Source: Favolaschia claudopus (lineage: Eukaryota; Basidiomycota; Agaricomycetes; Agaricales; Mycenaceae). From it: 64,000 nt of DNA. Below the pieces are notes generated by a model that worked only from the letters and a program-made list of their open reading frames with translations, was not told the DNA's origin and did no database searches. Below are positions 52,101 to 64,000 of this stretch, piece by piece; the stretch's first letter is position 1, and each line of letters starts with the position of its first letter. The stretch covers positions 1,178,001-1,242,000 of the forward strand of contig JAWWNJ010000063.1 in NCBI GenBank assembly GCA_037176885.1, given 5' to 3'. A program made the position numbers and the translations under genes.

Positions 52101-54231
52101 TGCGTGCGCCCACGGGGCCCGGGGTAGATTTCTGGGGAAGGGAGATGGTTAGCTGGTTTTCAATATCCACTTCATCCTCGTCCTCCGTCAGAGGTGGAAG
52201 CGTGTTGGCAAAAGTTGAAGGACCGGCGGCGCCAGATTGGCTGCTTGCTAACGCCGCCTCTGTATTGTCAAACCAAGACAAGCGTGGAGGAGGCCCAGCG
52301 GCGGCCTGCGCTCGCGCACGTTGTTTGTCGCGTGTTGCTTTGCGAGCCGCACTTGTAGGTGATAGGCTCTGATCGCGTACAATCTGCGCTGCTCGGTCCG
52401 GGTGGACTCGCGGACCCCCCATGGTCATCTCGTCAAGCGTGAGCTGACGAGGACCCCACTCGCTGCGGCGAGACGTCCCCTGTGTCATCTGGTCCCGGAT
52501 TGGCGCAGCGATGTGAGGCGGTGGACCTGGTCCCTTGCCCTGCAACTGTGGTTCGTTGCGACGCCTATCTGGTATGGTCTGCGTTGGAATTGTGCGAGCG
52601 AGCTCTTCGTGTGAGATCCACGTGCTAGGATCGTGCGGAAGCAAGAAAAGGGGGTACTTAGCGTCGGGATTTCTTTCGAGCGAGAATTGTAGTTTCTCTT
52701 TGAAGATGGGGCAAGCGCGGTCCGCTGCGCCATGTCCATGGTACTCGCGGTGAGCGTACTTGCAGTTGGCGCAGGCGCGTTGGGCGTTGGTCTCGGAAGC
52801 TTTGCAGTCTGATGTGCGGTGCATCTCGGCGCAGACTGCACATGTATCGTGTATTTGCTTGCAGTTGGCGGCTGTATGGTTAGCTCCAATTGCTTGACAT
52901 TTAAGGCAGCGAACGGGCTCGGAGTGGAGTTTCCGGCCCTTTACCTTCCTGCCCTGAATCCAATACCCGCGCAGGACCATGCCGTTGGCTGCCTCCTCAT
53001 TCGTGTACCCAAAGACCACGTGTGCTGTTCTCTGATTCACCGCACGATACTTTGGGGACTTGACCCATCGTGCCTTTCCTATGCTTCCCTCGGGGAGGGC
53101 ATTATCCCGTTCAACCGAGCGTAGAGCAGCCGGGTCGTCGGGATCGAATTCGACAGGGATAAATTCGGCGAATATGTTGATAAGGCGCGGCCGGTAAATT
53201 GTTTCGCTGCCTAGAGCGTTGAGGAAGGCGTCCATGTTGGCCTTCAACCATCGTGCGGCGTCGTCGGTGTTGAGATGGAGTAGAACAGCGCCGCTGCGTT
53301 GGCGGACTGCTCCCACAAAGTTGCTGTTAGGTGGTGGCGAGGCGATATCGCCACGAGCCATAATGGGAATGGCTAGACGCGCTTTTTCTAAAAGGTCAAG
53401 GTCAGTTAGTCCCTCCATCCATTGCTGCGCTGTGGGAGCAGCCTCAATGAGTATTTGCCGCTTGCGGGCAGCAGCTTCCGCAAGGGCGGCGGCTTGTTCA
53501 TACGTGGGGGAATGTTGTGTCGCTGCCGCAACTCCCGATGCTGGTGTAGTTCTTGCTACGGCTGCGTAGGAGCGCTGAGGAGGGTCAATTGCGTGCCCCA
53601 GGCTGTCCTGAAGGTCAGTGGTTTGAGCTCGCTGTCCCATGGATCGCAAGTCGTCTTCCAAGCGGGTAGTGAGTGTGTTGATATCCTCCGCCTGTTCGGC
53701 AACTGTGCGAGTAAGCTGTTCGGCCGCCTCGCGCATGTCGTCTGCCAGACGGTTGTGGTCATCATCGTGCTCGCGTTGTTCATTCACGGCGCTCAGTACC
53801 AACTTAACATTGCTCGCAATGTCTTCCAAAACGTGATCTGTTCTTTTATATTGCATGGCATGCGATACAGCCCGTAGCGAGTCCGCAGCTATGGCGGAAT
53901 TTGGAGGCAGAGTCGCCGCGATCCGCAATAGGACCAGGGAGAGGGTACTGAGCGACGGCATACCTCCACTGTTTGCCAGAAAGCCTTTCGCGTATAAGTG
54001 CGCCGTCACATCCTCCAAACCCCACGCATCCCAGTCTGTTGCGCTAGTGCTTAGAGCGAAGAGCTCTTTCCTCGTGAGGCTGAGGTAGTCTTTCCCTGGG
54101 TCCTGCGCTGAGCGTGTCGAACGAGCCTGTGTGCTGGGTCTCGTGCCGGCGGGGGTGGTGCTAAGTGGTTTGGTTCGTTGGCTTTGCGCTGTGTCGGAGC
54201 TATTTCTAGAGCTAGTGCTAAGAGTCGACAT
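52093..54231 (-). CDS. LINE ORF1: RNA-binding Gag-like protein
   Basis: 712 aa from ATG 54231. The N-terminus is Ser/Thr-rich, then a helical region with a coiled coil (about 130-210), a central globular part, and three zinc knuckles: CLKCQAIGANHTAANC, CAVCAEMHRTSDC and CANCKYAHREYHGHGAADRAC. The C-terminus is Pro/Arg-rich. In LINEs this protein packages the element RNA with ORF2 protein. No stop or frameshift. The TGA lies inside the ORF2 start region. Confidence 0.9.
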   Translation of the reverse strand: MSTLSTSSRNSSDTAQSQRTKPLSTTPAGTRPSTQARSTRSAQDPGKDYLSLTRKELFALSTSATDWDAWGLEDVTAHLYAKGFLANSGGMPSLSTLSLVLLRIAATLPPNSAIAADSLRAVSHAMQYKRTDHVLEDIASNVKLVLSAVNEQREHDDDHNRLADDMREAAEQLTRTVAEQAEDINTLTTRLEDDLRSMGQRAQTTDLQDSLGHAIDPPQRSYAAVARTTPASGVAAATQHSPTYEQAAALAEAAARKRQILIEAAPTAQQWMEGLTDLDLLEKARLAIPIMARGDIASPPPNSNFVGAVRQRSGAVLLHLNTDDAARWLKANMDAFLNALGSETIYRPRLINIFAEFIPVEFDPDDPAALRSVERDNALPEGSIGKARWVKSPKYRAVNQRTAHVVFGYTNEEAANGMVLRGYWIQGRKVKGRKLHSEPVRCLKCQAIGANHTAANCKQIHDTCAVCAEMHRTSDCKASETNAQRACANCKYAHREYHGHGAADRACPIFKEKLQFSLERNPDAKYPLFLLPHDPSTWISHEELARTIPTQTIPDRRRNEPQLQGKGPGPPPHIAAPIRDQMTQGTSRRSEWGPRQLTLDEMTMGGPRVHPDRAAQIVRDQSLSPTSAARKATRDKQRARAQAAAGPPPRLSWFDNTEAALASSQSGAAGPSTFANTLPPLTEDEDEVDIENQLTISLPQKSTPGPVGARNV

Positions 54232-54363
54232 TGTTTTAATTGATATAGAAGGTATCTAGTGAAGCTAAGGACCACTACGAGCCCCGATGCCCAAGTCTCG
54301 ACGAAAAAATTCGAGACGCCGATCGGAGCACGTGGTGGTTTGTTGCCAAGAGAGTTCCCTTCC

Positions 54364-54377
54364 CGCGAACGGTCTTT
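54364..54377 (+). repeat. right target-site duplication of the LINE
   Basis: CGCGAACGGTCTTT, 16 bp before the phosphoglucomutase ATG; identical to 47629-47642. Confidence 0.85.
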
Positions 54378-54393
54378 CACCTTGACCTCCCCC

Positions 54394-56406
<2,013 letters not shown>

Positions 56407-56880
56407 TGGACCAATGAATGAAGAAGAAGATGGAACGGACAATTCAAAAAACCGATGTACAATGTATACATACCACTTTAGAGTTCGGAATCATGCGAAT
56501 ACTTACCTACGAAAAAGATGATCATTCACGTGTGCAAGTTTGTCCTTTTGAGCGTCTATGGTCGCCACATTGGGGCCAAGGTAAGTTAGACGACATTGAA
56601 AAGTGAAGTCAACTCGACGAAAATCACGGGCCCATTTCACTCTTGAAGAAATACGACCGGCGTTGGAAGTTCCTGAGGCTTGGCCGGATCCGCCGTAGTC
56701 CACTCGTAGTGTAGAAGCAAAACGCATTCGAGATGCAAATTATTAGGCTATCACTAAATATGTAAAAATTAAACTGAAGGAGCAAGAGCAGCGTATTATG
56801 CCCTCGAAGGCTCATCTAGCCGTACCATTATTACTGAATCACCGTGTCAAAGAGAGGGAACGAGACAGAAACAAAATCAC
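56407..56880. other. intergenic between convergent PGM2 and MBL5
   Basis: About 470 bp, no gene seen. A 3' extension of MBL5 by splicing could reach about 56812. Confidence 0.4.
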
Positions 56881-58216
56881 TCACATCGGACTAAACGCGA
56901 ACGCAGGATTGGTCTTATTCACAAAATTCCACACGTTCGCCTGCTTGAAACCATTCGCCTTCCAGTCGTTCAAATACGCAGGGAAGTACGGGATAGTCTC
57001 CCTCAAGCTGACATCATGCGCAACAAGGACCAAGATATCCGGGTCTGCGTCAAACCTCGCCACCTTTTCCAGCGACACCTGAGACGTTACCGGATCTGCA
57101 TAAAACGAATCTGGAAGATCTGACACTGCAAAGAGCTGCTGGAATCGAGTGGGTAGGTCAAAATCACCCTCGCGGGACAGCGCAGACCAGAAAAAGTCGG
57201 TGGATATGGCGGTCCTGGCTTCTTCTAATAAGTCTGCAGGGCAAGGGAAGTTGTGCTGGAAGAAAGGCCGAGGCCGAGCCTCCCCTACGTGGTGGAAGGT
57301 ATCACCGCCGAGAGAGATGAAGGATGTAGGAGTTACACGGGCGAGGGCAGTCATATGGCCCGGTAGATGCTAGAAAAATTATATCGTTATCATACTATGG
57401 CACCGGAAGGTAGGGAGAAAGCTACCCCGGGGGTATTGACGAGATAGAAACTCCCGTCCCCGAAAAAGTCGATGGCTTTGAGGCCGCTGAATGTTAAATT
57501 TGCGGTAGAGAAATCGATCTTTGTGACTGTTCTGCCCCTGCCGACAAAAATCAATGGCAAATCGAGGTACGAGTGTCAGTCAACCTACTCGAGGTCACTG
57601 GCTTGCAACGTGCCATTGGGAAAATCGGGGAAAGTATTGGTATCCGTTTCCGAGCCAATTATGAGGTCGGTTGAGTTGGGAAACTTGGACATGTCCCCCT
57701 GTGACAGTTGAGCTCAGAGAATGAAATGCGAGGCAAAGCGAATTAATACAATGTGGTCAAAGTGCGCATGACTGAATGGAATCTAATCATTACGAGGAGA
57801 AAGACAGTGATTACAGCGTACCTCCAGAAAACAGCATCGATGCTGGTCAGCGGAATTCCACCGTCTTCAAGCAACTCGGCGATATCTTTGTGGGGATCTA
57901 TTGCAATGATCCCTCCCGAGAACAGGGCAGCAACGCTCGGCGCAAAATTGAGAACATCCGTTCGAATCCCAAGATCGAACATAAAACGTCGTTTGGAGTG
58001 TTCCACCAAGAACGAATATATGGGAACAACCACAGACTCCCTGCCAGGAAGATTCGGCGTGAATAGGGTGTGGGCATTGTTCACGACAGTGCCGTTAGCG
58101 GTATTGAATACGCGAACGTTCACAGTTGCCTGAGAGGCAGGAATGCCGAGGTCGAGCCCTGCCGCATAGACTTCTCCCGCGACGAGCACAAGGGACAAAG
58201 CAGAAAGCATACGCAT
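56881..58216 (-). CDS. MBL5: secreted metallo-beta-lactamase-fold hydrolase
   Basis: ATG 58216. Exon 1 is 58216-57822, followed by a 22-nt microexon 57771-57750 (SHAHFDHI), an exon starting GDMSKFPNST, one starting GRTVTKIDFS and ending VNTPG, and the last exon from HLPGHMTALA. A signal peptide (MRMLSALSLVLVAGEVYA) is visible. GGDTFHH, VAHDVS and FPAYLNDWKA follow. The stop at 56881 overlaps GTGAGT, so an extra 3' intron ending in INNGTAR is possible. Exon structure equals MBL2 and MBL4. It lies about 18 kb from the others and has no adjacent oxidoreductase. Probable lactone or ester hydrolase, substrate unknown. TATTTAAA on the minus strand at 58270-58263 is a possible TATA box. Confidence 0.87.
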
Positions 58217-59184
58217 GTTGGTCTGTTGAGCACTGCAGAGCCTTTACCAGAACGTATGTTCATTTAAATAGTCTGCCCCTCCGCATTGATATATCCGGAC
58301 ACAGTGAATGACAGCACAGAGAGTTTTGCACACAAATAAAAGTGGTGGGACGTAGACTGCAGAATCGGTGTGAGGCAACCGATTGGCCGCCCCGGTCGCT
58401 TCCAGTACGCCACAGGAAACATAGCATTTGCAGCCGCCGTGATCACGGAGGGGCTTCTTTTGGTTTACTTCGAGTTTTCTCCGCCAAACCAGACCAGATT
58501 CAGACTCGGGCTTGCTGAATATTGAATCCTTGCTGCTTCTAGCTATCGCTGTGTCGCCGCATATCCCAGATAGCAGGTACAGGCGCGTGCTGAGGGTCTC
58601 CGACCTCCGAGGAACTGATTCGCCCATCATGACTGGAATAGCTGGATAACAATTAGGATCTGAGGACCCCCGCTTTCGCGGGCCCAGAAAAGGATCCCGT
58701 GAACCGATTGCTTTGTTTTTCATGAACACAGGGCCGCGGAGATGAGGGCAGAGTCTGAACATAGGCATTGAAAAAATAGACGCTGTCGGGTTGCACCACT
58801 GCAAGTGTATTGACAGAATCGGAGAAGATTGACTTTGATGTTTAGCGAGATGGCCAAAGCCGAAGAACCACTGAGCGTGCCACGGTGGAGTGCAGCCACG
58901 TAGAGTGTACTCATTTTGGTCGAAAGCAAGCGCGCAATGAGACCGGGAAGGCATTGAGCGCAATTGAGCAAGCTGACGCGGTGACAGAGAAAGGCAAGCC
59001 GAGTTTTCCGAGTCGGGCGGCGACTGCCGAGAACCTTCATTTCAAATTCATTTCATCGACGCATCCTTGTGCTCGAGAGGCGAATGCCTCAAACAACTCG
59101 GCGTTTCACGTTGCACAGTCAGCAAAGCCGGAGAAGATTTTACTTTACAAGATATTAAGGTCCAGGTGTCTATGGTACAACAGT
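58217..59184. other. intergenic, no gene seen
   Basis: Nearly 1 kb upstream of MBL5 and downstream of the hypothetical gene at 59185. Only short frames without domain signal. Confidence 0.4.
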
Positions 59185-61072
59185 TCATGCGTCAAGAAAA
59201 TAATCATCCATCGAATCAAGCATTGTCGAGACCGAAAAATGACTGGCAACGAAATCATACTCATCCATCGGAGCCTGCTTTGTCGACGAGATAATCTGGT
59301 CCTCCAAGATAGCCAGCTCTAAGTGCGCCTTGAAGCAGCTCATGAGATCTTCCCGCAGCAATGTAAGCAACTCGAGCGGGATTCCGACCGGCGGAGTCCA
59401 AGGACGGAATGGCAGTCCAGCATAAGGATCGCAAAGAGTCGAGTCGGCCGGAGGAGACGCGTCTACGGCTAGTAAAGACGCTAGCTTTTCACAGGTGTAG
59501 CAGCATTTGGCTCTTGCGTTAATCACCTCCGATACTCCCTGAACCCAATTGTCAACGGCTGAGAAATCATGTACCACGGCCTGCTCACCTCCCTGATTTC
59601 CCGTACCGTTCGCGGATCCCCGACGATGCTGCCCGAGAAACCTTTGGCTTCCTGAGACTCGGAAGCCATCATGAATGCCACTAGACTCGCATTGTAATGT
59701 GGAACGCGCATTTCCCTTCTGCTCGACTCGGAGAGAGCACCTCGACAAGCGAGATGAGATTGCAGCAGCATCCGGTGATGTCTCGAAGGATAGATCTCGC
59801 CAGCGAGGTCCATTATTGGCGTCATATTCGCAGAAGACGAGGGAATGGAGATAACATTGAACTTGACTGGAATAGCCGCCCGAACGACCTTGGTGGAGAC
59901 AAGCATGAAAAGCGCACGATGCCAGCCAACTAAATCCTCAAGTTGGCGATATAGAAACGGGCCGTTGCATTTCTCCCCTGCCTCGAAGTTAGCCAGCGAG
60001 AGAGTTTTATGGCGATCTACATTACCACTGTACGATCCATCTACACTGCGAGAGATATGCCCGGAGAGCGAAGAATTGTGGAATATATGCCGAAGTATCT
60101 CTGATTCGTATAGAAGCGAATATAACATCCGGAGAGTGGTGTTCAAACGATCCCAGTCCTCTCGTACGCAAGTGGTTTGTGTGCAGACTGCGATTTTGCC
60201 ACCAATCACATCCAACAAGACGGCCAGGCTGGTGACGCACTTGATGGCGAGATCGCTGTCGAGCACGGTGGGATCAGTCCAAGACAACAATCCAGGCGTG
60301 AGCGCATTAAAAATCAGGGTAATATGATATCGAGCACTGAATTCGCGGACCGGGAAGCGTTCTGAATTGGGCTTCCACAGAGTCAGCGTTTTCCACCACG
60401 GCGTGGACTGCGGGAAGCATATTCGAGGATTATGAAATCGCTCCGATAGCTTTCCGATGCATCGCTGCAGCAGGAAAACGAGGCATTTTGTCTGCCGCTC
60501 GTCGCGTTCATCTTCTGAGAGGTCGAGCGCAGCGAATCCGAGCAGCAGCTGGGTTACATCCGATACGTGCTGAGCAAAGCCCACTCGATGCGAGCTAGAG
60601 ACGCCGTACGTGAGTAAGATGCATTTCCATGCGTTTGCTAGACTGACCCTGTTTCCAGAACGGCTGCGAGCGGCCTTGCTGCGTCCAGGGGCGGTTGTAA
60701 ACGAGCGTCCACCCGAATTATAGATTCTGACTGTTGCGCAGGTACGTCTGCCGCGCAGGAGGGATCTCCTTGTCGAGGAGATGCGGGTTCTGGGGATAAT
60801 GCCTGAGAAACCGCGACTAGCTCGAAATGCCGTGGCATTGCTGCACCCGCGACAGAAAAATCAGCGTGGGCTTCATCGTCATGAACTAGCAAAGTCGCTA
60901 TGTGTTGGTACATTTTGCTGCCATTGTCGTTTCTCGAATACGATTTCGAGGGGGATTTTGGTGACAATGTTCGGCGAGGAACCGATAGTTGAGCTAGCAC
61001 GTTTGTTAGAGCGCAGATGTCGCCCTCAATGCCATTCGAAAGGTGGGGTGAGTGCAAAGACGAAGGAGACAT
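59185..61072 (-). CDS. hypothetical protein, function unknown
   Basis: ATG 61072 (MSPSSLHSPHLSNGIEGD), then two introns: one with a GTCAGT donor near 60651 rejoining at SHRVGFAQHVSDVTQLLLGF, one with GTGAGC near 59587 rejoining at GVSEVINARAKCCYTCEKL. The protein is about 600 aa. The middle is Trp/Leu-rich and helical (QRCIGKLSERF, WWKTLTLWKP, MLYSLLYESEILRHIF). The end has EDLMSCFKAHLELAILED and a Met/Asp-rich tail. The segment CCYTCEKL is not a clear zinc site. No known domain was recognised. It looks like a real gene from the length, splice phases and lack of stops. It is divergent from the methyltransferase at 61413 (341 bp apart). Confidence 0.65.
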
Positions 61073-61412
61073 AGGGCCATGAAATTTAGGCCCCCCTGAA
61101 CGTCTTCATTCCATTGATTTTGGTTGAGACCGTAAATTTTTTGGATTGGGGGCGTTGTATCATACAACCATCTTGGTGAGAATTGGTTTCGTGGAGAGGT
61201 TGGGCTGCATAGTACTGTGTCTGTCCACGTCCTTTTTTCAGCTTTCATGGGAGTTCAAGTCGAAGTTGGATGTTGATGCGGGAGATCGGGCCGACACTCC
61301 GGGCCGCCTTGTTGGTCTTTCTCCTCCACCACAACCACCACGACTCGACTCAGGCTCGTTCAACTGCTGCAAAGACTCTGAGTGATCATCTGAGGACTAC
61401 TATAGAATCTCT
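61073..61412. other. divergent promoter region
   Basis: 340 bp between two divergent starts. No TATA box assigned. Confidence 0.35.
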
Positions 61413-62291
61413 ATGTCTCAGTCAACGACCGATCCCGAAGATATCCTCTCAAGCGCTCTCGCGCGACTTTACAACTACCAGCCTATCACACTATCCTCTG
61501 CAGGGTCCACGTTCATCTACGAACACCCTCAACTAGGCTCCTCCCGCATCACTCTTCGCACGCCCGACACGCATGCCAACAATTGGTCGCTTCACGCGTC
61601 CTCGATCTGGGCTGCTTCACGTTTTCTCGCCGATAACTCGCAATACTTAGACATCCCAACCCATCTGAGTCGAAACTCACACACAAAATTACTTGAACTC
61701 GGCGCCGGCGCAGGATTACCTTCTATCACCATTGCCAAACAGTATCCCGCACTCAGCGTCGTAGTGTCTGACTATCCCGACGAGGCATTAATTCGCACCT
61801 TGGCGGAGAATGTAGCTCATAACACTGTTCCCAATTGTCGTGCGGTTGCCTACGATTGGGGGTCCGATCCTTCCGAGTTGCTGTTACCGGATGGGGAGAA
61901 AATGGACCTGATCATCGCTGCAGACACGCTCTGGAACTCTGAATTTCATGTCAAGCATATTGAGGCGATACAGCTGACCCTCAAAAAGTCGCCTCTTTCC
62001 CGCGTCCACCTCATCGCTGGTCTGCACACGGGGCGTTTCACTATACAGTCTTTTCTGGTTTGTTGCGATCCTGGCACTTGTTTCAGGATACGTCTGATTT
62101 GAATGCAGACGGCCGTCTCAATGGCCGGGTTCGAATTGTTGACTGCGATTGAGAGGGAATCGCACGGAACACAGCAGCGACCTTGGAGTGTAGACAGGGC
62201 GGAAGGCGAGGATGAAAGCGAACGGCGGCGGTGGATCATCTATCTTTGTTTACGGTGGAAACAACCAGTCGTAAATATAACAAGTCCATAG
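61413..62291 (+). CDS. EFM7: EFM7/NNT1-type protein methyltransferase
   Basis: Two exons, 61413-62057 and 62109-62291, give 275 aa. It is a class I SAM-dependent methyltransferase of the METTL21/EFM7 kind: TFIYEHPQLGSS at the N-terminus, WSLHASSIWAASRFLAD (the W..A..LA block), LLELGAGAGLPSITIA (SAM motif I), VVSDYPDEALI (motif Post I), IIAADTLWNSEFH (motif with the Asp of the D-x-x-Y/W type) and the C-terminal RAEGEDESERRRWI that is typical for EFM7. In yeast EFM7 methylates the N-terminus and Lys3 of elongation factor 1A. Cytosolic. The second exon contains the family-specific end, which confirms the splice. Confidence 0.85.
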
Positions 62292-62380
62292 GATACAGTT
62301 TACATATAAACATAGCAGGCATAGGATTCGAGAGACACAGTCCACCTATACTGATCAACATCAAGTTCGGGAATCGTACT

Positions 62381-64000
62381 TCATCTATGAGAAGGGCTGG
62401 GAGGTGCGGCAAAAGTGAGGATATTGACAGGTCTAAAACCCGGCTGTAATTCCTGTACTATCATGAGCGACTTGAACGCCACAATAACAATAGAACTCAC
62501 CAAAAACAAAACGATATTGTCTTCCGTAACCGCAACATCGTCAATTGCATTATGTTCCACTGTGCTCGAAGGCACCCGGCGTGCAACCTCACTGGGGAAC
62601 AACCCCGACTTCTGTCCCACCACAGACCAGCTCGCATCAAGACGGGCAGGCGCATCCGGGTATGGAACAAACTCTAACGAATGCAAAGTCCCAGCCCTCG
62701 AGCTTCCCGACTCGGATTCAAAATACACAACGCGAGCGCCAATAGCGTATGGCCCGCGAACCGTCGTTCGGCTACGGAAGCTGAGGTCCTTGATGAGGCA
62801 GTATTGGCCCCACACGCTCCAAGGAACGACGAGACGTTCCCTGCGGAAGGGCGCACCCCTGAAATAGCTCTCGTTGATAAAGAGCCAGTTGCGAGAACCG
62901 CTCTTAGGGGAAGGTTTCGCCGAGAAGACGAGGATACGATGAGCGGGGTCCGAGTAAAATTGAGCGGTGGGCGAGGGTTGACGGGGTGAGTTATTGGCAC
63001 AGAACGCGATCGTGGAATCGTGCCAGGCACTAGGAAGCTCGTATTGGCGGAGAACGACCATGTTGGCGATATTCGCGATGCTGCAGAGGTTGATGATTGG
63101 AGCGCTGTTGTTCCTCTTGCAGACAACAAGAAGTAATTCTTCGTCCAAAAGCCGGATGTCCTGATCGTCAATCCACTACAGAAGAGATGATGAGAATTCG
63201 AATAATTTGCGATGAACAAGAGACAAGAATCACCCGAGCGCCAAAGTTGCGCCAGTCCATAATCAAGTGGCTGGTTTTACCGTTCGCAAATTCCAAGGTG
63301 ACAACCATCTTCGAACCGAAGATCGACATTACAGTGCGAGAAACAGGCGCAAAGATCTGTGCTGGGATTTCATATGAGTCAGACAAGGCCCTGGGGTGTT
63401 TGCCGAATGTCCAGAGGTCGCGAAAGTGTAGCTGAACTCCGACGATGCCTGCTTGACTGAGATTTCGAAGTCAGAATCAAGAAAAAAGTAAAGCGTTAAG
63501 GATACTTGCCAGAATATGTGAGCCGCGATGATGAGCGCCTGCGATGAATCGATGCAAAGGGCCTCAATAGGCGAAGTAGTGAAGCGCAGGCGACGGGTCA
63601 AAGCAGGGCTACGACCAGTTCTGCAAGAGGGAAGCTCCGTGATCTCGAGCGTATCGTAGCCACCATGGGGTCGAATCTGGTGAATGAACCCGCTCGAGGT
63701 GCCGATGTGAGAAGGCGTCAAGACCTGCATCTTGTATTCGTGCGTCCAGTTGAGTTGTTGCCAGTCGTTGCGGTAGCTGAGGAGCAGGTTCAGGCGTCCA
63801 AGAAGGGGTGCGACGGCATGGGAAGCGGAGCCATCCCGCATGGCGCTGACTGCCAGTTCGAACTTGTACCGGAGAGAGTGGTAGCCCATAACAATCGCGT
63901 AGATACGCTTGAAAGCCTGAAGAGTTCCATGATAAGTGGGGGTCGCCGTTACACATACGGTCAATACAGACCCTAGCAGCCATGAATAAGGACCGAGGAT
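62381..64000 (-). CDS. F-box-type protein, 5' end outside window
   Basis: The minus-strand gene enters from the right edge. The first visible exon (64000 to 63509) has YHSLRYKFELAVSAMRDG and LLSYRNDWQQLNWT, a pattern that follows the F-box in a large agaricomycete family; the F-box itself would lie beyond the window. To keep the frame, intron 63508-63457 must use a GCAAGT donor (giving HIFCQAGIVGVQLHFRDLW). The next intron (GTGATT ... TGTAG) joins DWRNFGAR to WIDDQDIRLLDEELLL. The C-terminal part is beta-rich and ends at 62381. By family it may be an SCF adaptor or a related WD-like protein; this is uncertain. It is convergent with EFM7. Confidence 0.75.

Larger units (their letters stand above)
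47640..54363 (-). mobile_element. full-length LINE (Tad/I-like) with poly(A) tail
   Basis: An element of about 6.7 kb on the minus strand with two intact, overlapping frames (52093-54231 and 48108-52100), a 5' leader of about 130 nt and a 3' UTR of about 450 nt that ends in a 16-nt A run (T run 47640-47655 on the plus strand). Direct repeats CGCGAACGGTC(TTT) flank it exactly. APE endonuclease, reverse transcriptase and RNase H in frame 2, and zinc knuckles in frame 1, place it among Tad/I-type non-LTR retrotransposons. Intact frames, an intact tail and a perfect duplication suggest a recent insertion. It lies head to head with phosphoglucomutase. Confidence 0.93.

Noticed and set aside
47640..54363. 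LTR retrotransposon instead of LINE
   Set aside because: No long terminal repeats, a poly(A) tail, an APE endonuclease and variable-length target duplication all fit a non-LTR element.

Overview
The window looks like nuclear DNA of a basidiomycete fungus, most likely an agaricomycete. Genes are dense and carry many short introns of about 45-75 nt with GT-AG and some GC-AG borders. There are large F-box proteins of the agaricomycete type, a Zn(II)2Cys6 regulator, single-copy housekeeping genes (pantothenate synthetase, VPS9, CAX4-type dolichyl-diphosphatase, phosphoglucomutase, EFM7) and an intact LINE. Exon structures below were worked out by hand by matching splice sites, reading phase and paralogues. 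No search was run, so family names rest on motifs.

Layout. 1-7.3 kb: four genes in two convergent pairs, a metallo-beta-lactamase-fold hydrolase (MBL1) facing a TetX-like flavin monooxygenase (FMO1), then MBL2 facing a short-chain dehydrogenase (SDR1). 7.3-21.6 kb: a TTAA-flanked miniature transposon, pantothenate synthetase, a VPS9/CUE Rab5 exchange factor, three large F-box genes and an F-box fragment. 21.6-38.7 kb: the same four genes in mirror order (SDR2, MBL3 pseudogene, FMO2, MBL4), opened up by about 11 kb that hold a Ser/Pro-rich protein, an Rpp40-like RNase P/MRP subunit, a small F-box gene, repeats and a divergent pair of transcription factors (bHLH and Zn2Cys6). 39-47 kb: a BCS1-like AAA ATPase, dolichyl-diphosphatase, a PD-(D/E)XK-like hypothetical protein and a small decaying tandem family. 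47.6-54.4 kb: a full-length LINE with target-site duplications. 54.4-64 kb: phosphoglucomutase, MBL5, a hypothetical protein, an EFM7-type methyltransferase and an F-box-type gene cut by the window edge.

Most interesting points. (i) The MBL-FMO-MBL-SDR block is present twice as a large gene-level palindrome. One MBL has decayed and one SDR has lost its TATA box. The chemistry suggests an unknown hydrolase/oxygenase/reductase pathway, which is inference. (ii) In MBL2, MBL4 and MBL5 the whole metal-binding HxHxDH motif is encoded by a 22-nt microexon whose skipping would shift the frame. (iii) The LINE sits between the apparent TATA box and the start codon of the phosphoglucomutase gene. (iv) GC-AG introns look unusually frequent.
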